NCBI GenBank assembly: GCA_023456995.1
Contig: JAEWNU010000308.1
Span: forward strand, 1 to 5,980
Reading direction: 5' to 3'
From: Bacillota bacterium
GTDB taxonomy: Bacteria; Bacillota; Clostridia; Oscillospirales; Ruminococcaceae
DNA length: 5,980 nt
Part shown: piece by piece, positions 1-5,439 of the stretch
Numbering within the stretch: position 1 is the stretch's first letter
Layout: each line of letters begins with the position of its first letter
Position numbers and translations under genes: made by a program
The notes under the pieces: generated by a model
The model's database searches: none
The model's input: only the letters and a program-made list of their open reading frames with translations
What the model was told of the DNA's origin: nothing

Positions 1-33
1 CCGTGAAGAGTCTGAGGATTTATGGCATCATAA

Positions 34-144
34 AATTGGTCATTGCCTGCGGAGAATCTGATTTATTTTGAGAATTTGGCGCTCTCTTTGGAGAAAGATA
101 AGAAATCTTTTTTCCACGGTGTCCACACGATTGTCAGGTTATAA
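34..144 (+). other. Possible 3' remnant of an unidentified gene
   Basis: A frame without stops runs for 36 codons and ends at TAA 142-144. Its translation has an amphipathic, protein-like pattern (ENLIYFENLALSLEKDKK, then SFFHGVHTIVRL). The same frame is closed upstream by TAA at 31-33, and no start codon or Shine-Dalgarno site suits it, so it could only be the tail of a degraded or frameshifted gene. Another frame is also open over much of this stretch, which weakens the case. I recognise no family. The stop codon lies inside the left arm of the inverted repeat at 134-148. Apart from this, positions 1-133 hold nothing I can support. Confidence 0.15.
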
Positions 145-174
145 AAGATGTAGTTTGTGTCTTTTATAACCTGA
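134..174. repeat. Inverted repeat, 15-bp perfect arms, upstream of the GNAT gene
   Basis: The left arm is TCAGGTTATAAAAGA (134-148) and the right arm is its exact reverse complement, TCTTTTATAACCTGA (160-174), around an 11-nt centre. It ends 22 bp before the ATG at 197. No T-run follows on either strand, so it does not look like an intrinsic terminator. It could be an operator for a dimeric regulator, an mRNA 5' hairpin, or the end of a small inserted element. What is seen is the symmetry; the function is inference. Confidence 0.7.
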
Positions 175-196
175 TTTATAACGAAAGAGAAATAAA

Positions 197-640
197 ATGA
201 AAATTACTAATGTAAAAGACCGAAATGCCATGCTGATAGAGCAACTTGTAAAGGTGTGGAAAGCTTCGGTGAAAGAAACACATTTGTTTTTGTCCGATTT
301 GGAGATTAACAATATTGAAAAATATGTTCCGCAGGCTTTAGCAGGGATTTCGCATTTGGTTGTTGCAGAAAATCAGAGTGGTGTTCCGGTTGCATTTATG
401 GGAATAGATGAACAAAAACTTGAAATGCTGTTTATTGATCCCAAACAACGTGGGCATGGTTTGGGTAGAGAATTAGTTGAGTATGGCATTAAGCAATATT
501 CTATTAATGAGCTGGGAGTTAACGAACAAAACCCACAAGCAAAAGGGTTTTATGAACATATGGGATTTAAAGTTTATAAAAGAACTGAATTAGACGAGCA
601 AGGCATGCCGTATCCTATTTTGTACATGAAATTATCATAA
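197..640 (+). CDS. GNAT family N-acetyltransferase, YjaB-like
   Basis: Predicted cytoplasmic acetyltransferase of 147 residues, the full length of a single GNAT domain. The acetyl-CoA pyrophosphate-binding motif is visible at residues 84-90 (QRGHGLG), after the beta-4 strand LEMLFIDP. The NEQN motif (109-112) and GFYEHMGF (117-124) follow, then a DEQGMPYPILYM ending close to that of E. coli YjaB. The N-terminal WKASVKETHLFL also matches that family, whose members bind acetyl-CoA; the acceptor substrate is not defined and could be a small molecule, peptide or protein. The start is ATG 197, with a weak Shine-Dalgarno-like GAAAGAGA at 183-190. The gene is followed by its own terminator at 698-734, so it appears monocistronic. 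Its base composition is far richer in A+T than the genes after 832, which suggests transfer or a different history. Confidence 0.9.
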   Translation: MKITNVKDRNAMLIEQLVKVWKASVKETHLFLSDLEINNIEKYVPQALAGISHLVVAENQSGVPVAFMGIDEQKLEMLFIDPKQRGHGLGRELVEYGIKQYSINELGVNEQNPQAKGFYEHMGFKVYKRTELDEQGMPYPILYMKLS

Positions 641-697
641 GTTATTTTATGTGGGATAATGAACATTTTTCTGCATCTATTTTATACTATGGACACC

Positions 698-734
698 AAC
701 GCCGCATAAGGTTATCACCTTGGCGGCGTTTTTT
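698..734 (+). terminator. Intrinsic terminator after the GNAT gene
   Basis: AACGCCGC (698-705) pairs with GCGGCGTT (723-730). A second stem inside it, AAGGT (708-712) with ACCTT (717-721), closes a TATC loop. A run of six T (729-734) follows the hairpin at once. This is a typical rho-independent terminator for + strand transcription and separates the GNAT gene from the downstream operon. There is no matching T-run on the other strand, so it looks one-directional. Confidence 0.9.
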
Positions 735-831
735 AATATTTAGCTATAGAATTATTTTGTGGATAAAAACCCCATTGCGTGATAAAATTGGCATAAAGCT
801 AAAAATAACACCCAAAAAGAGGGGGAACGTG
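735..831 (+). promoter_or_regulatory. A+T-rich leader, likely promoter region of the seven-gene operon
   Basis: This gap after the terminator must carry the start signals of the operon if the terminator works. It is very A+T-rich. The best -10-like element is TAAAAT (783-788). The nearest -35-like element, TTGTGG (757-762), is 20 bp away, which is longer than ideal, so the exact promoter is not settled. The Shine-Dalgarno site AGAGGGGG lies at 818-825. The reading frame of the next gene stays open back to 649, but it runs through the terminator and has no good ribosome site there, so I treat that extension as non-coding. Confidence 0.3.
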
Positions 832-1221
832 ATGAACCACTACAATTGGCTGGATGACTATCTCTTATCAAAACCCGGCGTAACCAAGGATTTTAAAGAG
901 GAATGGCAGTGGCTTCGCTATCAGGTGGGCGGCAAGCTGTTTGCCGCTATGATGCATCCTTCGGATAAATATGACCCTGCCTATGCCCAAAAAGACCTGT
1001 TAAACCTTAAGTGCGACCCGCTGCTGGCGGATATGCTGCGTAAAGCGCATGAGGAAGTACTGCCAGGTTTTTATAGCGATAAGCGCTGTTGGAACTCGGT
1101 AAATTTGGAGGGTAACCTTTCCGACGAGCAGCTCAAGCAAATGTGTGACGATTCTTACCAGCTGGTATTTGAAAAGCTGACCAAAAAGTTGCAAAAGGAA
1201 ATTTTGGAGGGTGCGAAGTGA
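832..1221 (+). CDS. MmcQ/YjbR family protein
   Basis: Protein of 129 residues in the MmcQ/YjbR (DUF419) family: small, cytoplasmic alpha/beta proteins with a fold related to the CyaY and double-wing DNA-binding folds. They are often annotated as DNA-binding, though a biochemical role is not established. Family hallmarks seen here are the N-terminal LLSKPGVTKDF, the core strand pair WLRYQVGGKLFA (27-38), LKCDP (59-63), the segment GFYSDKRCWNSVNLEG (79-94), and the C-terminal helix DDSYQLVFEKL. I chose ATG 832 because AGAGGGGG (818-825) lies 6 nt upstream; the GTG at 829 is possible but only 3 nt away. It is the first gene of a tight operon, and its stop overlaps the GTG start of the next gene by 4 bp, so the two are probably translationally coupled. 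Confidence 0.88.
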   Translation: MNHYNWLDDYLLSKPGVTKDFKEEWQWLRYQVGGKLFAAMMHPSDKYDPAYAQKDLLNLKCDPLLADMLRKAHEEVLPGFYSDKRCWNSVNLEGNLSDEQLKQMCDDSYQLVFEKLTKKLQKEILEGAK

Positions 1222-1658
1222 CCCGAAGAATTCTCATTGACGGGGACGGATGTCCAGTGGTGGACGAAACGGTCGCGCTGGCAAAACAATTTAATGTACC
1301 TTGCCTGATTCTTTGTGATACGGCCCACCGGTTTGAAAAGCCAGGTGCAAAAACACTTGTCTTTTCAAAAGGGGCGGATAGCGTCGATTTTGCACTGGTC
1401 AATCTGGTGCAGCCGGGCGATATTGTAGTGACGCAGGACTATGGCCTCGCGGCGATGTGTCTGGCAAGAGCGACAAAGGTCATTAATCAGGATGGGATGG
1501 CTTATACGTCTGAAAATATAGACGGGCTGCTGTTGGCCCGTCATACCGCAAAAAAGATTCGTAACGGCGGGGGACGGCTCAAGGGTCCCAAAAAGCGCAC
1601 GCCAGAGCAGGATGACGCATTTGTACGCGCGATGACCATGCTTTTAAGGGAGACTTAG
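1218..1658 (+). CDS. YaiI/YqxD family protein (UPF0178, DUF188)
   Basis: Protein of 146 residues, close to the usual length of the YaiI/YqxD family. This family has a PIN/NYN-like fold with acidic residues that suggest a nuclease, but its activity is not proven. The signature begins at the N-terminus: DGDGCPV (8-14), where E. coli and Bacillus versions read DADACPV. The second acidic block VTQDYGLAA (71-79) and the C-terminal GPKKRT (123-128), followed by an acidic helix (EQDDAF), complete the family pattern. It starts with GTG at 1218, inside the stop region of the upstream gene (4-bp overlap), with GGAGGG at 1207-1212. ThpR begins 3 bp after its stop. Pairing a putative nuclease-fold protein with an RNA phosphodiesterase is suggestive of RNA processing, but this is inference only. 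Confidence 0.9.
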   Translation: MTRRILIDGDGCPVVDETVALAKQFNVPCLILCDTAHRFEKPGAKTLVFSKGADSVDFALVNLVQPGDIVVTQDYGLAAMCLARATKVINQDGMAYTSENIDGLLLARHTAKKIRNGGGRLKGPKKRTPEQDDAFVRAMTMLLRET

Positions 1659-1661
1659 ACT

Positions 1662-2183
1662 ATGCGGCTTTTTATCGCCATCAACTTTGATGAAGAAACC
1701 CGCAAAAATATTATTACCGTACAGGAGCGGCTACGGTTGCTGGGGAAGGGCAGCTTCTCCCGGCCAGAAAACCTGCACCTGACGCTTGCGTTTTTGGGCG
1801 AGGTTGCGCCGGTACAGGTGGATGCCGTTCGTCATGCAATGGATTGCACCGCCGTTAAGCCAATGTCGCTGTCTTTTGACCATGTCGGAAGATTTAAACG
1901 CGACGGCGGAGATATCTGGTGGATTGGGCTTGCAGAAAACAGGTTGCTTATGTCGATGCAAAAAGAGCTGTCCGACCACTTGGTCGATGCGGGCTTTCAT
2001 CTGGAAAATCGTCGATTTTCGCCCCATATTACGTTGGCGCGCGAGGTTCGACTTACTACACAGCCCGAATACAGTACATTTTTAGGGCCAGCCATTTCCA
2101 CTCGCGCTAGCACCATCAGCCTTATGCGCTCCGAACGCATTTCAGGCAGATTAACCTATACCGAGCAATACTGTAAAGGATAA
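1662..2183 (+). CDS. thpR: RNA 2',3'-cyclic phosphodiesterase (ThpR/LigT)
   Basis: Member of the 2H phosphoesterase superfamily, 173 residues, full length. Family enzymes open 2',3'-cyclic phosphates on RNA ends to give 2'-phosphates; the E. coli protein was first seen as a 2'-5' RNA ligase. Both catalytic HxT motifs are present: H39-L-T41 in ENLHLTLAFLGEV and H122-I-T124 in FSPHITLAR. The N-terminal strand MRLFIAINFD and the FLG after the first motif are also typical. No signal peptide is seen, so it should act in the cytoplasm. ATG 1662 is supported by AAGGGAG at 1646-1652, with 9 nt spacing. It lies 3 bp after the YaiI-like gene and 5 bp before the double-GNAT gene, inside the operon. Likely roles are tRNA or RNA end repair and turnover; the natural substrate is unknown. 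Confidence 0.93.
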   Translation: MRLFIAINFDEETRKNIITVQERLRLLGKGSFSRPENLHLTLAFLGEVAPVQVDAVRHAMDCTAVKPMSLSFDHVGRFKRDGGDIWWIGLAENRLLMSMQKELSDHLVDAGFHLENRRFSPHITLAREVRLTTQPEYSTFLGPAISTRASTISLMRSERISGRLTYTEQYCKG

Positions 2184-2188
2184 ATATC

Positions 2189-3151
2189 GTGGAGATTAAA
2201 CTGATTGAGCAAAATAAAAAGTGGTATCTTGACCTATTGCTTTTGGCCGATGAACAGGAGAACATGTTGGACCGATATCTTGAGCGGGGCGATATGTTTG
2301 TAATGTTTGAACTTGGAACCCCTGTTGCGGTGGCGGTGGTTACCGATGAAGGGGACGGCGTCTGTGAGCTTAAAAATCTTGCCGTCGCACCAGATTGGCA
2401 GCGGCAGGGCTTGGGCAAGTGCATGGTGGAGGACATGGCTCGACGCTATAGGGCAAGCCATTACACTATGTTGGTCGGCACCGGAGATAGCATCGCCACC
2501 CTGCCGTTTTATCAACGCTGTGGCTTTTCAGAAATCTACCGTGTTAAGAATTTTTTTACCGATAACTATGACCACCCAATAATAGAAGAAGGGGTTCAAA
2601 TTGTGGATAAAGTGGTGTTAAAGCGCCCACTGTGGGTGCTGGAAACGCCACGAATGGGATTTCGGCGTATCTCTCATGTTGATCATCAGGCCCTGCGCTC
2701 CATTCTGGGCGATCCTGAAACGATGTATGCGTGGGAATATGGGTTTAACGATGCACAAATTACCGAATGGGTGGATCGGTGCCTGATGCGATATGTCAAC
2801 GACGGCTATGCGTATAATGCTGCCATGGACAAAGAAAGTGGTGCGTTACTTGGCTTAATTGGATTAGTCAACGAGTATATTGACGGCGATGTTGAATTGG
2901 GGGTTGCCTATATTCTGGCAAGGGGCCACTGGGGTAAAGGCTATGCGGTAGAAGGCGCAAAGGGCTGGATCGACTATGCCTTTAATACTTTGGGCGTGGC
3001 TCGGGTGGTGGCGGATATCCGCCCTGAAAACATCGCCTCACGTAGAGTAGCTGAACGCCTGGGTATGCACATAGTGGGAAAGCATGTTAAAATTGTCAAT
3101 GGCAAAGAGATGCTTCATCTCGTCTACGCAATAAATAAAGATAAGGAGTAA
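2189..3151 (+). CDS. Double-domain GNAT acetyltransferase (YvbK-like plus RimJ/RimL-like)
   Basis: Protein of 320 residues carrying two different GNAT domains. Residues 1-145 form the first: LLLLADEQENMLDRYLERG, beta-4 LKNLAVAPDW, the acetyl-CoA motif QRQGLG (71-76) and FYQRCGF (107-113). It resembles YvbK-type single-domain proteins. Residues 149-315 form the second: ETPRMGFRRI, then ELGVAYILA, the acetyl-CoA motif WGKGYA (248-253) and the NIASRRVAERLGM signature (281-293), as in RimJ/RimL protein N-acetyltransferases. Both cofactor motifs look intact, so both halves may be active. The two come from separate GNAT subfamilies, so this is a fusion rather than a recent internal duplication. The start is GTG 2189, with AAAGGA at 2175-2180 and 8 nt spacing. 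The frame is continuous across the junction, so it is not a sequencing artefact of two genes. Acceptor substrates are unknown. Confidence 0.88.
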   Translation: MEIKLIEQNKKWYLDLLLLADEQENMLDRYLERGDMFVMFELGTPVAVAVVTDEGDGVCELKNLAVAPDWQRQGLGKCMVEDMARRYRASHYTMLVGTGDSIATLPFYQRCGFSEIYRVKNFFTDNYDHPIIEEGVQIVDKVVLKRPLWVLETPRMGFRRISHVDHQALRSILGDPETMYAWEYGFNDAQITEWVDRCLMRYVNDGYAYNAAMDKESGALLGLIGLVNEYIDGDVELGVAYILARGHWGKGYAVEGAKGWIDYAFNTLGVARVVADIRPENIASRRVAERLGMHIVGKHVKIVNGKEMLHLVYAINKDKE

Positions 3152-3153
3152 GA

Positions 3154-3546
3154 ATGATGCAGATTTATTACTTCACCCGTACCAACCGCAGTAAACAAAT
3201 TGCAGAAACACTGGCCGCGCGTTATGGCGTGATCGCACAGCGAATTAAAGATGGAAAAAGTTGGACAGGAGCAGTAGGTCTTATTAAAGCCTGCTTTATG
3301 TCGATCAATAAAAAGGGCTTGCCTGCAAGCTACCCGCGACCAGCTTCAGACGAACCGGTTATTCTGGTGTTTCCGGTCTGGGCAGATTCCTTTCCCCCCG
3401 CCGTTAAAACCTTTATTGACGCGGTCGGCAGATCTCGAATTACCGCTGTTCCAACCTCATTGAGCAGCACTATCAAGGACAGGGCGGGCTTTGCTAAAGT
3501 GATTGATCTGGTCGGCAAAGAAATCTCTGCGCCGGAGGATTTGTAA
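3154..3546 (+). CDS. Short flavodoxin-like protein
   Basis: Protein of 130 residues with the first half of a flavodoxin fold. The N-terminal strand and loop IYYFTRTNRSKQIAETLA (4-21) match the FMN-phosphate loop, though the usual T-x-T-G-N-T is altered to TRTNRS. Residues 69-89 (VILVFPVWADSFPPAVKTFID) match the next core strand and the flavin-side loop seen in flavodoxin/NADPH-dependent FMN reductase relatives. It is shorter than typical flavodoxins (about 140-175 residues), and the last third shows no clear further core strands with the second flavin loop, so FMN binding and electron transfer are uncertain. Two ATG codons lie in tandem (3154 and 3157); AAGGAG at 3143-3148 gives 5 or 8 nt spacing, so the second may be used. 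It starts 2 bp after the GNAT stop, and its TAA directly abuts the next ATG. Confidence 0.75.
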   Translation: MMQIYYFTRTNRSKQIAETLAARYGVIAQRIKDGKSWTGAVGLIKACFMSINKKGLPASYPRPASDEPVILVFPVWADSFPPAVKTFIDAVGRSRITAVPTSLSSTIKDRAGFAKVIDLVGKEISAPEDL

Positions 3547-4023
3547 ATGAAATATGGCTGCACATTGCTGGTTGTTGCAGATTTGAGGCGAGCCAAACAC
3601 TTTTACTGTGAGCTGTTGGGGCTAGAGGTCACGGCAGATTTTGGCGCGAACGTGACACTTTCAAATATAATTGCCCTTCAGACGCTTGAAAGCTGGCAGG
3701 ATTTTATAAGCAAACCTACCGGTGGAATTCAGTTTGGTCACAACGCCGCCGAGCTTTGTTTTGAGGAGGATGATTTGGATGAATTTCTCAAAAAGCTGTC
3801 GGCGTGGCCCGATATTCGTTATGTCCATCCGCTCAAAGAACACAGCTGGGGTCAACGCGTGGTACGATTTTATGACCCTGATGGGCACATCCTTGAAGTG
3901 GGGGAAAATATGGACACGGTCGTGCACCGTTTCTTAGCGAGTGGCATGACGGTGACGGAAACTGCCTGCCGAATGGACGTGCCGGAGGCTTTTATTCTGG
4001 CACATAAGGGAGATGCGTTTTGA
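3547..4023 (+). CDS. VOC family (glyoxalase/bleomycin-resistance-like) protein with C-terminal helical tail
   Basis: Protein of 158 residues. Residues 1-120 form a vicinal-oxygen-chelate domain: strand LLVVADLRRAKHFYCELLGLEV, a middle strand AAELCFEEDDLDEFLKKL (67-84), and the closing RVVRFYDPDGHILEVGE (104-120), where E117 is the conserved C-terminal metal-ligand glutamate and E69 or E73 are candidates for another. VOC members bind a metal and act as lyases, dioxygenases or drug-binding proteins; the substrate here cannot be told. Residues 122-158 form an extra tail with MTVTETACRMDVPEAFI, which has a helix-turn-helix look; similar tails occur in other VOC proteins of Firmicutes as far as I recall. 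The ATG follows the previous stop with no gap. GGAGG at 3534-3538 is 8 nt upstream. The stop overlaps the TTG start of ywbE. Confidence 0.88.
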   Translation: MKYGCTLLVVADLRRAKHFYCELLGLEVTADFGANVTLSNIIALQTLESWQDFISKPTGGIQFGHNAAELCFEEDDLDEFLKKLSAWPDIRYVHPLKEHSWGQRVVRFYDPDGHILEVGENMDTVVHRFLASGMTVTETACRMDVPEAFILAHKGDAF

Positions 4024-4211
4024 ACGGACAAAACAGGGCTAATATAAAAATTGGTGCCAAAGTCAATATCGTGCTAAAAGCTGATCAGCGAACAGGAAGA
4101 TTGACTGAGGGGTTCGTGGCAAAAATTCTGACCAAGAGCAGCTTTCACCCTCACGGAATAAAGGTAATGCTCGAAGACGGCCAGGTCGGCCGGGTGCAGG
4201 AGATTTTGTGA
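4020..4211 (+). CDS. ywbE: YwbE family protein
   Basis: Small basic protein of 63 residues, matching the whole length of the YwbE family known from Bacillus and other Firmicutes. Conserved parts are GAKVNIVLKADQRTG (12-26), SSFHPHGIKVMLEDG (40-54) and the ending QVGRVQEIL. The sequence suggests a small all-beta barrel of the kind that often binds nucleic acids or proteins, but no function is established. It starts with TTG at 4020, which overlaps the stop of the VOC gene (TTGA, 4 bp); AAGGGAG at 4006-4012 lies 7 nt upstream. The match of residues 1-6 (MNGQNR) to the expected family N-terminus supports this unusual start. It is the last gene of the operon, with no obvious terminator after it. 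Confidence 0.9.
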   Translation: MNGQNRANIKIGAKVNIVLKADQRTGRLTEGFVAKILTKSSFHPHGIKVMLEDGQVGRVQEIL

Positions 4212-4298
4212 TCCTCTATAGACCTCTCATTTTTGTGCGCAGAATGCGAGGACATGATAGCTTAAAGCTGATATCCTCTAATAAAGGGAGTGCGATAG
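4212..4298 (+). promoter_or_regulatory. Intergenic region before the AraC-type regulator, with short repeats
   Basis: This 87-bp gap is the widest break since the operon began. It holds a direct repeat ATCCTCTA (4211-4218 and 4273-4280), an inverted pair TCCTC (4212-4216) and GAGGA (4248-4252), and a palindrome AGCTT-A-AAGCT (4259-4269). No clean -35/-10 pair stands out, and no terminator with a T-run is present, so the regulator may be partly read through from the operon. AAAGGGAG at 4283-4290 is the ribosome site of the next gene. The repeats could be binding sites for the regulator itself, but this is a guess. Confidence 0.3.
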
Positions 4299-5153
4299 AT
4301 GGATTGGGTTAAAAGACTTAACGCTGCAATCAATTATATTGAAGAGCACCTCACTGACGAGCCAGATTATCAACAGCTTGGAACAATCGCCTACTGTTCG
4401 GCTTATCACTTTCAACGCATGTTTGGTTATATGGCTGGGATTTCATTGTCCGAATATATCCGCCGCAGACGCATGAGTCGGGCGGCAGCAGATTTGCAGA
4501 GCGGAGATTTAAAGATTATTGATATCGCTGCAAAATACGGCTATGAATCGCCCACGGCCTTTAACCGTGCTTTTCAAAGCGTGCATGGATTTGCCCCCTC
4601 TCAGGCCAGAGAAGAAGGCAGAATTCTTTCATCCTTTCCGCCTATCAGCTTCCAAATTACAATTAAGGGAGCGGCACAGATGGATTACAGAATCGAGAAA
4701 AAAGAGAGTTTTCGCATTGTGGGCCTTAGTGACCCACTTGAGCAGGAGATCGAAAAAAACTTTGAAACGGTACCTAGCTTATGGGGCAAGGCAGCACAGG
4801 ATGGCACTATTGCTAAGCTGGCTAGCATAATGAATGCCCGACCTATGGGGATTTTAGGCGTTAGCGCCTGCAACGGCGCGGCGGAACAATGGCGGTATTA
4901 TATCGCAGTGGCAAGCACCCTGCCAGCCGACGGCTTTGAGGAGTACGTGGTTCCTGCCGCTACCTGGGCTGTCTTTAGCGGGCAGGGTAACGGTGTATCG
5001 ATTCAGGAGCTGGAGAAGCGTATTGTCACCGAATGGCTGCCCACCTCTGGTTATGAGTACGGTACCGGCCCCGATGTGGAGGTTTATTTAGACCCCACGC
5101 CCGAAAACACCCGTTATGAGGTCTGGATTCCTGTCGTAAAACAAAACGGTTAA
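4299..5153 (+). CDS. AraC-type transcriptional regulator with GyrI-like effector domain
   Basis: Protein of 284 residues, a two-domain regulator. The N-terminal part (about 1-107) is the AraC/XylS DNA-binding domain: first HTH around 24-44 (YQQLGTIAYCSAYHFQRMF), linker helix with SEYIRRRRMSRAAADL, second HTH around 74-97, ending in the family signature GYESPTAFNRAFQSVHGFAP (81-100). The C-terminal part (about 127-284) is a GyrI-like/AraC effector-binding domain of the Rob/BmrR-ligand type, starting MDYRIEKKESFRIVGL and ending with YEVWIPVVK. Such proteins usually sense hydrophobic or cationic small molecules and switch on efflux or detoxification genes. ATG 4299 has AAAGGGAG 8 nt upstream. 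The target could be itself, the upstream operon (which contains VOC and GNAT genes), or the LUD gene downstream; the sequence does not decide. Confidence 0.92.
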   Translation: MDWVKRLNAAINYIEEHLTDEPDYQQLGTIAYCSAYHFQRMFGYMAGISLSEYIRRRRMSRAAADLQSGDLKIIDIAAKYGYESPTAFNRAFQSVHGFAPSQAREEGRILSSFPPISFQITIKGAAQMDYRIEKKESFRIVGLSDPLEQEIEKNFETVPSLWGKAAQDGTIAKLASIMNARPMGILGVSACNGAAEQWRYYIAVASTLPADGFEEYVVPAATWAVFSGQGNGVSIQELEKRIVTEWLPTSGYEYGTGPDVEVYLDPTPENTRYEVWIPVVKQNG

Positions 5154-5161
5154 TATTAAAA

Positions 5162-5188
5162 CGCCGCTAGGGAGAAAACCCAGCGGCG
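5162..5188. terminator. Hairpin after the AraC-type gene, probable terminator without a + strand T-run
   Basis: CGCCGCT (5162-5168) pairs with AGCGGCG (5182-5188), extended inward by GGG/CCC (5170-5172 with 5179-5181) past a one-base bulge, leaving an AGAAAA loop. It begins 8 bp after the stop codon. On the + strand the hairpin is followed by AAACCTTTG, with no T-run, so it may be a weak terminator or an mRNA 3' stabiliser. On the - strand it is followed by TTTTAATATTAA, so it would work better as a terminator for leftward transcription. Confidence 0.6.
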
Positions 5189-5202
5189 AAACCTTTGTCG
5201 GC

Positions 5203-5418
5203 ATGAATAGGCCCGATATAATCGAATCTGTGAGTAAGAACGCCGCTGAATTCAAAGCACTGATGTATTACACAGCCCTTCCAAAGGGCATGCGCATAGT
5301 ATTACATCATTGGAGGCTGTCACCGTTTCCTGAAATGACCGAATTGTTGCGCAACTCGGCTCTAAGTGGTGCGTGCACTCAGGACCTTTTTAGGCTTTGC
5401 ATTGCAGGACAAAAATAG
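5203..5418 (+). CDS. Doubtful small ORF, 71 codons, in the gap between the regulator and the LUD gene
   Basis: This is the only notable open frame in the 306-bp stretch from 5154 to 5459. It starts at ATG 5203 and ends at TAG 5416-5418. There is no Shine-Dalgarno site ahead of it (CTTTGTCGGC), unlike every other gene here. Its codons include several AGG and ATA that are uncommon in the neighbours. The product has a plausible middle (MRIVLHHWRLSPFPEMTELL) but no family I recognise, no signal peptide and no membrane segment. It may be chance, or a decayed remnant. The rest of the gap holds the hairpin at 5162-5188 and the possible promoter at 5397-5439. Confidence 0.2.
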   Translation: MNRPDIIESVSKNAAEFKALMYYTALPKGMRIVLHHWRLSPFPEMTELLRNSALSGACTQDLFRLCIAGQK

Positions 5419-5439
5419 TAATATATATAGGAACTATTT
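5397..5439 (+). promoter_or_regulatory. Possible promoter with overlapping inverted repeat, upstream of the LUD gene
   Basis: A -35-like TTGCAT (5397-5402) lies 16 bp before the -10-like TAATAT (5419-5424); TATATA at 5422-5427 is an alternative. Both elements are weak matches. An inverted repeat AAATAGT (5413-5419) and ACTATTT (5433-5439), 13 bp apart, is centred at 5426 and covers the -10 region and the expected start point. Such placement is typical of a repressor operator. The distance to the ATG at 5460 leaves room for a short leader with its ribosome site. Confidence 0.35.

Noticed and set aside
134..174. Integron attC-like recombination site
   Set aside because: The arms do not contain the GTTRRRY/RYYYAAC core sequences, and no second site flanks the GNAT gene.
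134..174. Intrinsic terminator of an upstream gene
   Set aside because: No T-run follows the stem on either strand.
660..688. Promoter-like pair TGAACA and TATACT, 17 bp apart
   Set aside because: A transcript from it would start almost inside the terminator hairpin at 698-734, and there is no sign of a leader-attenuator, so I treat the match as chance.
649..831. N-terminal extension of the MmcQ/YjbR frame back to ATG 649
   Set aside because: It runs through the intrinsic terminator, has no ribosome site, and the family N-terminus begins at 832 behind a strong Shine-Dalgarno site.
1000..1402. Open frames on the - strand opposite the first two operon genes
   Set aside because: They are shadows of well-recognised + strand genes, with no family resemblance or ribosome site.
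1731..2515. Several overlapping ORFs on both strands across thpR and the double-GNAT gene
   Set aside because: The + strand frames with HxT and acetyl-CoA motifs explain the region; the others have no recognisable product.
832..4211. Toxin-antitoxin, phage-defence or other novel immune system
   Set aside because: No gene matches known effector, sensor or antitoxin families, and the members are common small accessory proteins.
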